Positions 16,001 through 22,953 of a DNA stretch of 25,849 nt are shown here, one piece after another. A program made the position numbers and the translations under genes. The notes beneath the pieces are model-generated. The model saw only the letters and a program-made list of their open reading frames with translations, had not been told where the DNA came from and searched no databases. The stretch comes from CAG-1138 sp964495385 (GTDB taxonomy: Bacteria; Bacillota; Clostridia; Christensenellales; CAG-917): positions 1-25,849 of the forward strand of contig CAZBVO010000022.1 in assembly GCA_964495385.1 (NCBI GenBank), read 5' to 3'. Position 1 is the first letter of the stretch; every line of letters starts with the position of its first letter.

Positions 16001-17116
16001 GACGTTTACTCCTTCACGACGGGCAACAGCTCGGCAGACAGCTTTGAATTTATGGCCTTCTCCGACATTCAGGGCAGCGTCGAAAGAAACTACACCGAAA
16101 GCCGCGACAACCTTTATAGCGCAACGAAATCCACCGATACCGCACCGTCGTTCATCCTCAGCGCAGGCGACAACGTCGACAACGGAAAGAGCTTCCTGCA
16201 ATACGTTTGGTTGCTTGACCGTCAGGTATCTACTTGGGCAAACAACACCCACGTAACCGTTGCCGGCAACCACGAAGACAACCACTTCGACATCACCGAC
16301 AACATGGCAACTCCGAGCGGTGCAACCGTCCAAGAAACGGGTTTATACTACAGTTACGATTATCTCAACACCCACTTTGTTCTGCTTGACACCAACGATT
16401 TGAGTGCCGACAACAACCTGTCCGAAACCCAGTACAAGTGGCTTGAAGACGACCTCGACAAAGCAAACAGCAACGAAGACGTCACGTTTATCATCGTTGT
16501 TATGCACAAGGGCCCGTACACGGCAGGCAGCCACGCTTTCGACAGCGACGTCATCGCTTTGAGACAACAGCTGACTCCTCTGTTCTACAACTACGAAGTC
16601 GATCTCGTTTTGCAAGGACACGACCACACCTACAGCGTTTCTGAATATCTCGACGACAGCGGCGAAACGGCCGAAGTCAGCTACAACTACGACGGAAGCG
16701 TAGTAACCGACGGCGTTTTGTACGTCAACCTCGGCACTATGGGCGACAAGTTCTACAACTACCTCTACAGCGAAGAAGTTCTTATTGCAACCAGGGAATC
16801 GGCACCTACGGGATTGGAAAAATATCTGACGGACGAGGGTTATCTGGAGCTTACCGAAACGCCTGTTTACACAAACATTTCCGTTGACGCCGACAAGATC
16901 ACCTTAAATTCCTACGCTTACACCGCAAACGGCGTTGTGAAAGTGGATACGATCGAAATAGCAAGAGGCGTTCTGACCGAACCGCAAACGGAATCGCTCC
17001 CTGTCGGCGCGATAATCGGCATAGCGGCAGCGGCAATAGCCGTGGCCGGCGGCATAGTGGCAGTTGTTTTGGTTATCGCCAAAAAGAAATCCACACCGCA
17101 AGCGATCAATCAATAG
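13073..17116 (+). CDS. Secreted, membrane-anchored protein with two calcineurin-like phosphoesterase domains
   Basis: A 1347-residue protein with an N-terminal signal peptide (about 1-35, ending AMA) and a C-terminal membrane helix followed by KKK, so it is probably displayed outside the membrane. Domain 1 (about 43-410) has metallophosphatase motifs DMH (Asp49, His51), GD (Asp104), GNHD (144-147), His357 and GHQH (397-400). A Cys/His cluster near 200-225 (CDCAG..HDDGCG) lies inside it. A long middle region (about 430-860) is unrecognised. An FN3-like, purple-acid-phosphatase N-terminal-type domain is at about 862-985. Domain 2 has DIQ (998-1000), GD (Asp1033), GNHE (1065-1068), His1145 and GHDH (1182-1185). 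Both sites look metal-competent. The substrate could be nucleotides, phosphoesters or phospholipids; not decidable here. It is monocistronic. Confidence 0.88.
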   Translation: MTTLQKRSRFITGIMAVMVILLVGSVGVASVPAMAEQTTTSYKIAHVTDMHVFIEEYANIYSQAYVNEQKGSKLLEETQLASEVAFNEIMSMDEPPMYIFITGDLTSDGELANHEWVSAFLKDVTAKMRAKPGYEGFQIFVIPGNHDLYNKNAQTFMPTAEEIEACTSYEELENLLRDFGGASVVSATASDFFRLYSDFGYCDCAGRKNGVHDDGCGMADGCTLEFFYESDYWYGGHGISRADVEPVDGTEIPEDVQSAYEDSKNFALIQAYAKLCSLSYIARIENMTVLGLNADSRDYDTGFVKDLEKGKATVAEIANRGWHETTGAYLSDECLTWAVESLKEDVNQNRAIFTLGHANFVPHFTMEDEIISLFVYDNWEEATYTLADAGIRYGFTGHQHANDQVDYVSQNGNVFYDFETGSLISLGSAYRMIEYTQTVSGNRVVENIQTELCFLTDSSTPNTYTYSRPELYNEEGTFGVKMTEAVVKDTNGTPISVGDYLVLVNEDMLGSVESGMLGAIINDSLYDTLKGLTASMGSMPYTAALLDGLIGGLCDLDFYKFIPNEDGWFSLSTKPEKDYDLVTFAIDALNWVLSYDFSYGEVDGGYTLSDGYMDVYGAHLNGTGTTEIPQQLKPLLTALDNGEFVKWLIDFLCDALVPQLQLVFDAPIRILATSAELGEGEGFDLVSARQVAASGAIDGIVKSLLDKTLFKTVDTKGYYSLNGILADLTAFLKSDDLEGTINTLLGALGGGSADGITGLIPTVLEYLQMYLDGGCDLGKTLDDALIDKYVTDSFCRNIGGYGKSILESFVVDTTYDHAYVDASATNLFKARGEKYTVTSEGLFNGNTYDSDFAVEVTPTTENGLKPSRISLSFGNNVYTDRNFKWFTAIQVDITNRADTPDSYIRYGTSSDLSNATSIKAQAENVLEEIPTIDLGILYLNMNYAVKTYNRYTVSLTGLEEGNTYYYQVGSDKYGWSDVYSFTTGNSSADSFEFMAFSDIQGSVERNYTESRDNLYSATKSTDTAPSFILSAGDNVDNGKSFLQYVWLLDRQVSTWANNTHVTVAGNHEDNHFDITDNMATPSGATVQETGLYYSYDYLNTHFVLLDTNDLSADNNLSETQYKWLEDDLDKANSNEDVTFIIVVMHKGPYTAGSHAFDSDVIALRQQLTPLFYNYEVDLVLQGHDHTYSVSEYLDDSGETAEVSYNYDGSVVTDGVLYVNLGTMGDKFYNYLYSEEVLIATRESAPTGLEKYLTDEGYLELTETPVYTNISVDADKITLNSYAYTANGVVKVDTIEIARGVLTEPQTESLPVGAIIGIAAAAIAVAGGIVAVVLVIAKKKSTPQAINQ

Positions 17117-17128
17117 TTAAAAAGATTT

Positions 17129-17158
17129 ATCCGCAGGCACTTGCCTGCGGATATTTTT
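17129..17158 (+). terminator. Intrinsic terminator after the double-phosphoesterase gene
   Basis: ATCCGCAGGC / GCCTGCGGAT is a perfect 10-bp stem with a four-base loop, followed by ATTTTT. Confidence 0.88.
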
Positions 17159-17198
17159 GCCGCAAAAACCTATTTCGGGCATAAACGACGCAAAATAT

Positions 17199-17227
17199 TT
17201 GACATCCGCCGAACAGAGTATTATTAT
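17199..17227 (+). promoter_or_regulatory. Sigma-A promoter of leuS-serS
   Basis: TTGACA (17199-17204), a 17-nt spacer and TATTAT (17222-17227). Only about 35 bases of leader remain before the start codon, which leaves no room for a T-box. Confidence 0.8.
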
Positions 17228-17268
17228 AAGATAAATAAAAGTATTTAATTATTGGGAGAATAACCCTT

Positions 17269-19692
17269 ATGGACATGAAGCAAGTTGAAAAAAAATGGCA
17301 GGAAAAATGGACAAAATCCGAACTGTACAAATTTGACAACAACCGCATTGACAAAAAATACTACGTTCTCGAAATGTTCAGCTACCCTTCCGGAGCCAAA
17401 CTTCACGCAGGACATTGGTTCAACTACGGACTTTCCGACAGTTTTGCCCGTTTCAAACGGATGCAAGGCTACGAAGTGTTTCAACCGATGGGCTTCGACG
17501 CATTCGGCCTGCCTGCGGAAAACTATGCCATCAAAACGGGCATCCATCCTAAAGACAGCACCGAAAAGAACATCGCCACCATGGAGCAACAGCTGAAAGC
17601 CATCGGCGCATCGTTCGACTGGGATTACGAGCTTATCACCTGCAACCCGGATTACTACAAATGGACGCAGTGGCTGTTTTTGGAATTATATAAACACAAC
17701 CTCGCCTACCGCAAGGAAGCGCCTGTAAACTGGTGCCCGAGCTGCAACACCGTGCTTGCAAACGAGCAGGTCGTCGACGGCGAGTGCGAAAGATGCCACA
17801 CCACCGTTGTGCGCAAAAATCTTACCCAATGGTTTTTCCGCATAACCGATTACGCCGAGGAGCTTCTTTCCGGCCTCGACACGTTGGATTGGCCTGAAAA
17901 AACCAAATTGATGCAAAAAAACTGGATCGGCAAATCCACCGGCGGCGAAGTGTGCTTCAAAACGGAAAGCGGCCACAGCTTTAAGGTGTTCACCACCCGT
18001 GCCGACACCCTGTTCGGCGTAACCTACGTCGTGCTGGCGCCGGAGCATCCTTTGGTTGACCAAATCACCACCGACGCACAAAAAGCCGACGTTGCGGCAT
18101 ACAAGGACTTTTGTTCGAAAGCAAGCGAAATCGAGCGTCAATCCACCACTCGCGAAAAGACGGGCGTGTTTACCGGTGCATACGCCGTAAACCCTATCAA
18201 CGGACGCAAGGTTCCCGTTTATATCTCCGATTACGTGCTTTATACCTACGGAACGGGTGCCGTAATGGCCGTTCCTGCGCATGACACCCGCGATTTTGCT
18301 TTTGCAACCAAATACAATCTGCCGATAGAACGCGTCATAAAATCCGCCGACGGCAGCCCTGACGAACTTCCGTTCACCGACTACGGCGTGCTTTGCTCGA
18401 GCGGCGAATTTGACGGCATGAAGTCGGCCGACGCAAAACTGGCAATCCTCAAAAAACTCGAGGGCACCGACGAAGGAAGCCTCAAAACCAATTACCGCCT
18501 GCGCGACTGGTTGGTCAGCAGACAACGCTATTGGGGCGCACCTATTCCTATGATTCATTGCCCTGAGTGCGGAGTGGTTCCCGTTCCGGAAAAGGACTTG
18601 CCTGTTCTTCTGCCGTACAACGTCGAATTTATGCCCGACGGAAAGAGTCCGCTGGCAAAAAGCGAAGAATTTATGAATTGCACCTGCCCTAAGTGCGGCG
18701 GCAAAGCACAGCGCGATCCGGACACTTTGGACACGTTTGTGTGCAGCAGTTGGTACTATCTGCGCTACCCTGACAACAAAAATTCCCAAAAGGCTTGGGA
18801 TCCGAAGCGCATAAACAGCATGCTTCCTGTCGACAAATATATCGGCGGCGCCGAGCATGCCTGCATGCACCTTCTGTACGCGCGCTTCTTCACGAAAGCG
18901 CTTCGCGATATGGGCTATCTTAACTTTGACGAACCGTTCAAATCGCTGGTTCACCAAGGCACGATTTTGGGCCCTGACGGGTTTAAGATGAGCAAATCGC
19001 GCGGCAACATCGTCAACCCTGATTCTATAGTCGAAAAATTCGGTTCGGACGCTTTGAGGCTGTACCTGATGTTCGGTTTCAACTACATCGAGGGCGGCCC
19101 GTGGAGCGAAAACGGCGTTGAAAACACCGTCAAGTTTATGGACCGTGTGGAAAGAATCGTCAACCGTGCCACGGGATGCGGCGACTTCTCGGCCGAATTC
19201 GGCAAAGAAGAAAAAGAACTCGACTACGTCCGCAACCAAACCATCAAAGCCGTATCGAGCAACATGGAAACCTTTGGTTTCAACACCGCCGTCGCAAGAC
19301 TTATGGAGCTGACCAACGCCATGTATAACTACGAAAAAACAGGCCGAAAACACAAAGTGTTTGCCGACACCGCAAAGGATTTGATAAAGCTTATTGCTCC
19401 GTGTGCGCCGCACTTTGCCGAGGAACTGTGGGAAAAAATCGGCGAATCCTACTCGGTTTTCAACCAAAGCTACCCTGTTTGCAACGAAAAAGCACTTGTT
19501 TTGGACGAAGTGGAATTGGCCGTTCAGGTCAACAGCCGCATAAAAACCAAAATCAACGTTCCTTCCGGCCTCAATCCGAAGCAGGTTGAAGAATATGCTC
19601 GGGGCCTTGACGAAATCAAACAACTTATCGGCGATAACCAAGTTAAAAAATTTATAGTTATCCCTAACAGAATCATAAATATCGTAATGTAG
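17269..19692 (+). CDS. leuS: Leucyl-tRNA synthetase
   Basis: An 807-residue class I aminoacyl-tRNA synthetase that charges tRNA-Leu with leucine in the cytoplasm. The HIGH-type signature is HAGH (46-49) and the KMSKS loop is at 573-577. The CP1 editing domain is complete, with the Thr-rich FTTRADTLFG (from about 241) and Asp339 in VPAHDTRDF. CxxC pairs (CPSC..CERC, CPEC, CPKC) mark the zinc-ribbon elements. The length matches bacterial LeuRS (about 800-860). Start ATG 17269 follows GGGAGA at a normal distance; ATG 17275 is an alternative. serS follows after eight bases, so the two are co-transcribed. Confidence 0.97.
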   Translation: MDMKQVEKKWQEKWTKSELYKFDNNRIDKKYYVLEMFSYPSGAKLHAGHWFNYGLSDSFARFKRMQGYEVFQPMGFDAFGLPAENYAIKTGIHPKDSTEKNIATMEQQLKAIGASFDWDYELITCNPDYYKWTQWLFLELYKHNLAYRKEAPVNWCPSCNTVLANEQVVDGECERCHTTVVRKNLTQWFFRITDYAEELLSGLDTLDWPEKTKLMQKNWIGKSTGGEVCFKTESGHSFKVFTTRADTLFGVTYVVLAPEHPLVDQITTDAQKADVAAYKDFCSKASEIERQSTTREKTGVFTGAYAVNPINGRKVPVYISDYVLYTYGTGAVMAVPAHDTRDFAFATKYNLPIERVIKSADGSPDELPFTDYGVLCSSGEFDGMKSADAKLAILKKLEGTDEGSLKTNYRLRDWLVSRQRYWGAPIPMIHCPECGVVPVPEKDLPVLLPYNVEFMPDGKSPLAKSEEFMNCTCPKCGGKAQRDPDTLDTFVCSSWYYLRYPDNKNSQKAWDPKRINSMLPVDKYIGGAEHACMHLLYARFFTKALRDMGYLNFDEPFKSLVHQGTILGPDGFKMSKSRGNIVNPDSIVEKFGSDALRLYLMFGFNYIEGGPWSENGVENTVKFMDRVERIVNRATGCGDFSAEFGKEEKELDYVRNQTIKAVSSNMETFGFNTAVARLMELTNAMYNYEKTGRKHKVFADTAKDLIKLIAPCAPHFAEELWEKIGESYSVFNQSYPVCNEKALVLDEVELAVQVNSRIKTKINVPSGLNPKQVEEYARGLDEIKQLIGDNQVKKFIVIPNRIINIVM

Positions 19693-19700
19693 GTGAAAAA

Positions 19701-20984
19701 ATGTTAGACTTAAATCTCATCAGAACAAATCCCGAAGCGGTTGCCGCAAGCCTTTTGAAAAAAGGTTGCAAAGTCGATTTTACCGAGCTTTTGAGCTGGG
19801 ATGCGGAAAGAAAAACCAAAATCGGCGAAGTTGAAACACTGAAAGCAAAACGCAACAAAGTTTCGGCCGAAATTCCAAAACTCAAAAAAGCAGGCCAACC
19901 TGTTGACGAAATATTCAAAGAAATGCGTGAACTCGGCGAAAACGTTGCCGCTCTCGACAAAGAAGTGGCCGACCTCGGCGAAAAAATCACCAACTTCATC
20001 GCCTGCCTGCCAAACACCCCTGACGACGACCTTTTGGCCGGCGAAAAGGAAAACAACAAGGTCATCAAAATTGTCGGCGAAAAGCCCGTTTTTGACTTCG
20101 AAGCAAAAAATCACGTTGACCTTTGCACCTCGTTGGGCATCATCGACTACGACAGAGGCGTCAAGCTTGCAGGAAACGGCTATTGGCTCTACAGAGGCCT
20201 GGGCGCAAGGCTGGAGTGGGCGCTTTTGAACTTCTTTGTGTCCGAACACCTTGCCGACGGCTACGAAATGATTTTGCCGCCGCACATGCTTGGCTACAAC
20301 TGCGGTTTCGGCGCAGGCCAATTCCCTAAATTTGCCGACGAAGTTTATTGGATCAAAGAGGAAGAAGACGACAAAAAGAAAGGTCATTTTATGCTTCCTA
20401 CGGCCGAAACGGCGCTTGTCAACATGTATTCGGGCGAAATTATCGACGAAGCAAAGCTTCCGATGAAATTCTTTGCTTACACCCCGTGCTACCGCAAAGA
20501 AGCCGGCAGCTATCGCTCGGAAGAACGCGGAATGATCAGAGGTCACCAATTCAACAAAATCGAAATGGTGCAGTACGCTCACCCTGAACACAGCCACGAA
20601 GCCTTTGAAGAACTTGTCGAAAAAGCCGCTCGCCTGGTTGAAAAATTGGGCCTGCACTTCCGTGTTTCCAAACTTGCCGCAGGCGATTGCTCGGCCAGCA
20701 TGGCTCGCACCTACGACATCGAAGTGTGGATTCCGTCCATGGGCATCTACAAGGAAGTTTCCAGCGTATCCAATGCAAACGACTATCAGGCACGCCGCAA
20801 CAACACACGTTTCCGCAACACAAAAACCGGCAAACCGGAATTTGTTCACACCTTAAACGGAAGCGGCCTCGCAACCAGCCGTATCCTCCCTGCCATTGTC
20901 GAGCAGTATCAAAACGCCGACGGCAGCGTAACGGTTCCGGAAGTTCTCCGTCCGTTTATGGGTGGCATCGAAGTTATAAAATAA
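19701..20984 (+). CDS. serS: Seryl-tRNA synthetase
   Basis: A 427-residue class II synthetase that charges tRNA-Ser (and tRNA-Sec if present). An N-terminal helical hairpin (about 28-100, rich in Lys, Glu and Leu) is the tRNA-binding coiled coil. Motif 2 is YRKEAGSYRSEERG (from 264) and motif 3 is GSGLATSR (387-394) followed by PEVLRPFMGG at the C-terminus. Length and motifs are typical. Start ATG 19701 has GGTG overlapping the leuS stop region, a weak-looking site that suits translational coupling. Confidence 0.97.
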   Translation: MLDLNLIRTNPEAVAASLLKKGCKVDFTELLSWDAERKTKIGEVETLKAKRNKVSAEIPKLKKAGQPVDEIFKEMRELGENVAALDKEVADLGEKITNFIACLPNTPDDDLLAGEKENNKVIKIVGEKPVFDFEAKNHVDLCTSLGIIDYDRGVKLAGNGYWLYRGLGARLEWALLNFFVSEHLADGYEMILPPHMLGYNCGFGAGQFPKFADEVYWIKEEEDDKKKGHFMLPTAETALVNMYSGEIIDEAKLPMKFFAYTPCYRKEAGSYRSEERGMIRGHQFNKIEMVQYAHPEHSHEAFEELVEKAARLVEKLGLHFRVSKLAAGDCSASMARTYDIEVWIPSMGIYKEVSSVSNANDYQARRNNTRFRNTKTGKPEFVHTLNGSGLATSRILPAIVEQYQNADGSVTVPEVLRPFMGGIEVIK

Positions 20985-20996
20985 CAAATAGAATTA

Positions 20997-21022
20997 AAAA
21001 ACCTCCCTCGGGAGGTTTTTTT
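20997..21022 (+). terminator. Intrinsic terminator of leuS-serS
   Basis: AAAAACCTCC-CTCG-GGAGGTTTTTTT: a GC stem with a four-base loop and a long T tract, starting 12 bases after the serS stop. Confidence 0.88.
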
Positions 21023-21145
21023 GTTGCAAAGCAAAATACCGTTTTTTTCCGCCGCTTGAAATTCACCGCAACCGTATCGTTTTTATTGCAAAATTAAAAC
21101 AACGTTTTTATAAAATTGACGCAATAAATATAAAAAGGCAAAAAT

Positions 21146-21169
21146 AAAGCACGGCAATTGCCGTGCTTT
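21146..21169 (-). terminator. Terminator of the small lipoprotein gene
   Basis: A 24-bp perfect palindrome (AAAGCACGGCAA and its complement), followed on the minus strand by TATTTTTG. It lies just past the stop codon of the gene at 21181. Confidence 0.75.
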
Positions 21170-21180
21170 GATTTTAAAAG

Positions 21181-21591
21181 TTATCTTGCGGATTTGATGC
21201 CGTTTTTGTTGCCCCAGTAAATCATTTTGCCGGATTTAGCGATTTCCCAATCGGAATCTTCGGAATCGGAATCGTCTTTTTCAGCATAGCTCTTTACGCT
21301 GTCCCAAGCTGCATCTGCTGCATCTTTAGTGTAGAAATAAACGATGGTAACGTGACCTTCGCTGCCTTCGGTTGTATTGGTGCCGGAAACTACGCAATCA
21401 ACACCCGAAACACCAAGCGCCTTCAAAACTCCAGGAATCACAAGGGTATCCTTTGCTGCACTACGGTATCCATTTTCTTTCAAAGCAGACAATGCTTTGT
21501 CAGGATCGCTTGCAGGAGCGCAAGCTACGAGCATTGCAACACCCATTGCCACTACGAGCATGAGGGCCATAACTTTTGCAAATTTTTTCAT
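21181..21591 (-). CDS. Small lipoprotein of unknown function
   Basis: A 136-residue protein. The signal peptide with lipobox LVAC gives a lipidated Cys24. The mature part is a compact alpha/beta domain (ALSALKENGY...VIPGVLKALGV...VTIVYFYTKDAADAAW) with an acidic Asp/Ser/Glu segment near 105-115 before WEIAKSGKMIYWGNK. It resembles short uncharacterised lipoproteins seen in Clostridia; I do not assign a family. Start ATG 21591 has GGAGG upstream at a slightly long spacing. Its own promoter and terminator make it monocistronic. Confidence 0.85.
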   Translation of the reverse strand: MKKFAKVMALMLVVAMGVAMLVACAPASDPDKALSALKENGYRSAAKDTLVIPGVLKALGVSGVDCVVSGTNTTEGSEGHVTIVYFYTKDAADAAWDSVKSYAEKDDSDSEDSDWEIAKSGKMIYWGNKNGIKSAR

Positions 21592-21623
21592 TGTTAAAAA
21601 TCCTCCATAGAATTTGTATCTTT

Positions 21624-21652
21624 ATTTTACAATACCCTTTTTGTTATGTCAA
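21624..21652 (-). promoter_or_regulatory. Sigma-A promoter of the small lipoprotein gene
   Basis: On the minus strand, TTGACA (21652-21647), a 17-nt spacer and TAAAAT (21629-21624). Confidence 0.8.
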
Positions 21653-21654
21653 GC

Positions 21655-21718
21655 AATTTGCCAAACCGAAAAACCGGGTTGCCCCTGATTTTTTGCACCT
21701 TTTTTTCTTTGGCAAATT
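21655..21718. repeat. 11-bp inverted repeat in a divergent intergenic region
   Basis: AATTTGCCAAA (21655-21665) and TTTGGCAAATT (21708-21718) are perfect inverted copies 42 bases apart. They lie immediately upstream of the -35 of the minus-strand lipoprotein promoter and upstream of the 60-residue plus-strand gene. They could bind a regulator or form a long hairpin; no function is proven. Confidence 0.45.
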
Positions 21719-21792
21719 TTATGCGACAGTACGGCCAAAAATGTCTGAATAAAACAATATTTACCGCACAAAATAGCATCGGAGGTGAAAAA

Positions 21793-21975
21793 ATGAAAGG
21801 TAAAAAACAACAAGTCGAACGCTTTGTTCAATCACTCAACGACTTTACGAAAGGCGTGTCCAACCCGTGGGATCCGCTGGGAAGTTACACGGGCGTGCCC
21901 GTCGAGGACGAACGCTACTTAGGCACGGTCGAAGACGTGGCCGACACCCCCACACAGGACGTCGACGACCTTTAA
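21793..21975 (+). CDS. 60-residue acidic small protein of unknown function
   Basis: The start chosen is ATG 21793, which has GGAGGTG six bases upstream; the frame is open further back but the upstream part has no ribosome binding site and lies in AT-rich intergenic DNA. The protein has a basic N-terminus (MKGKKQQVERFVQSLND) and a C-terminal part with NPWDPLGSYTGVP and an end rich in acidic residues (QDVDDL). As I recall, a GSYTG..P..QD.DDL ending recurs in short uncharacterised proteins of Clostridia. There is no membrane segment. I see no clear promoter. A terminator follows. Confidence 0.75.
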   Translation: MKGKKQQVERFVQSLNDFTKGVSNPWDPLGSYTGVPVEDERYLGTVEDVADTPTQDVDDL

Positions 21976-22008
21976 ACTTGCAATTTGCAATTTTTTGCCC
22001 GTGTCTGC

Positions 22009-22039
22009 AAAAAAACGACCTTTATTTGGTCGTTTTTTT
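22009..22039 (+). terminator. Intrinsic terminator after the 60-residue gene
   Basis: AAAAAAACGACC / GGTCGTTTTTTT with loop TTTATTT. Confidence 0.85.
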
Positions 22040-22093
22040 GCTTTAAGTGCCTTTTGGCGCAAGCGACTATTTTTTATTTTTCCGCTTTCGGCA

Positions 22094-22122
22094 TTGACAT
22101 CGACTCGATTATGAGTTATAAT
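22094..22122 (+). promoter_or_regulatory. Consensus sigma-A promoter of the gtrA-like gene
   Basis: A perfect TTGACA (22094-22099), 17-nt spacer and perfect TATAAT (22117-22122). Confidence 0.87.
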
Positions 22123-22147
22123 AGATGTAACCACTAAGGAGGCAGTT

Positions 22148-22633
22148 ATGGACCAAAACAAAAAACAAGAACTTTTGCGCACTTTAAAGTTCGTTGCATT
22201 TTCAGTCAGCGCAGGCGTGATTCAGGTGTTAAGCTACACCCTGTTTGTCGAAGTTTTCCACTGGGACAACGACCACGGGCTCGTTTGGCTTTCAAACCTC
22301 ATTTCTCTTATTCTCTCGGTTGTCTGGAACTTTACGTTCAACCGCAAATTCACCTTTAAGTCGGCCTCCAACGTGCCGATTGCAATGCTGAAGGTTGCCG
22401 TATTTTACGCCGTGTTCACTCCTCTTTCGACGCTTGGCAGCAAGTTCCTTTCCTCACACAATTGGAACGAGTACCTCATCGAAGGCATTGTTATGGTTTT
22501 GAACTTCGTTTTGGAATATTTCTATCAACGCTTCTTTGTTTTTAAAGACAGCATCGACAGTGCCGAAAAGCACGACGACAGCGAAGCCCCTTCGAACGAA
22601 ACCGACACCCCTGCCGAAACTTCGGCCGACTGA
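22148..22633 (+). CDS. GtrA-family membrane protein
   Basis: A 161-residue protein with four predicted membrane helices and the GtrA signature NFTFNRKFTFKS after helix 2, then FYQRFFVFKD after helix 4. GtrA-family proteins are thought to move undecaprenyl-phosphate-linked sugars across the membrane for envelope glycosylation. The hydrophilic tail (about 140-161) is acidic and Ser/Thr-rich. Start ATG 22148 has AAGGAGG upstream. It stands alone, with its own promoter and terminator and no glycosyltransferase beside it, so its partner must be encoded elsewhere. Confidence 0.85.
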   Translation: MDQNKKQELLRTLKFVAFSVSAGVIQVLSYTLFVEVFHWDNDHGLVWLSNLISLILSVVWNFTFNRKFTFKSASNVPIAMLKVAVFYAVFTPLSTLGSKFLSSHNWNEYLIEGIVMVLNFVLEYFYQRFFVFKDSIDSAEKHDDSEAPSNETDTPAETSAD

Positions 22634-22673
22634 TTTTTCGGCCATCTACGTTTCGCTTTTGAATTTTGACATC

Positions 22674-22706
22674 AAAAAACCGTCCCGAGGGGACGGTTTT
22701 TGTTTT
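22674..22706 (+). terminator. Terminator between gtrA-like and oadG-like genes
   Basis: AAAACCGTCCC-GAG-GGGACGGTTTTTGTTTTT. The T tract favours the plus strand, but the As on the left flank let it also serve the convergent minus-strand oad transcript. Confidence 0.88.
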
Positions 22707-22710
22707 TAGG

Positions 22711-22941
22711 TCAGTTATCTTTCGGATGCGTGGAATTTGCCTCTGCGGCCTCTTTTTCGGCCTGTTTAAGCTGTTTTTTGGCTTCGGCCACTTTGATTGC
22801 GCGCTTCAAAACTTCGGTGCACAAAATAACCAATGCTATCACGACGAATATCGCAACCACGCCTTTCCACATTATGTCCAATGATTTTATAACGTTGTCT
22901 TTCACCGTTTGGCTGAGTGCCATAAGTTGTGTAAATAACAT
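22711..22941 (-). CDS. OadG-like gamma subunit of a sodium-pumping decarboxylase
   Basis: A 76-residue protein with one membrane helix in the characteristic context SLDIMWKGVVAIFVVIALVIL, then a charged Lys/Glu/Ala tail. This is the OAD gamma pattern: the helix anchors the complex and the tail contacts the carboxyltransferase subunit. Start ATG 22941 with AAGGAGGG upstream, 12 bases after the beta-subunit stop. No alpha or biotin-carrier subunit is in the window. Confidence 0.85.
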   Translation of the reverse strand: MLFTQLMALSQTVKDNVIKSLDIMWKGVVAIFVVIALVILCTEVLKRAIKVAEAKKQLKQAEKEAAEANSTHPKDN

Positions 22942-22953
22942 ATTTAGCCCTCC

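Noticed and set aside
15266..16333. A 355-codon minus-strand open frame inside the double-phosphoesterase gene
   Set aside because: It is a shadow of a clearly coding plus-strand gene, with no start signals of its own.
17161..17268. T-box leader for the synthetase operon
   Set aside because: The space between promoter and start codon is too short, and no T-box sequence is visible.
17686..19641. A 651-codon open frame antisense to leuS
   Set aside because: It is opposite a complete, well-conserved gene, has no ribosome binding site and encodes no recognisable domain; long antisense frames arise from the codon pattern of these genes.
21646..21792. Longer 109-codon form of the 60-residue gene
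   Set aside because: The added part is AT-rich intergenic DNA overlapping the opposite promoter; ATG 21793 has an excellent ribosome binding site.
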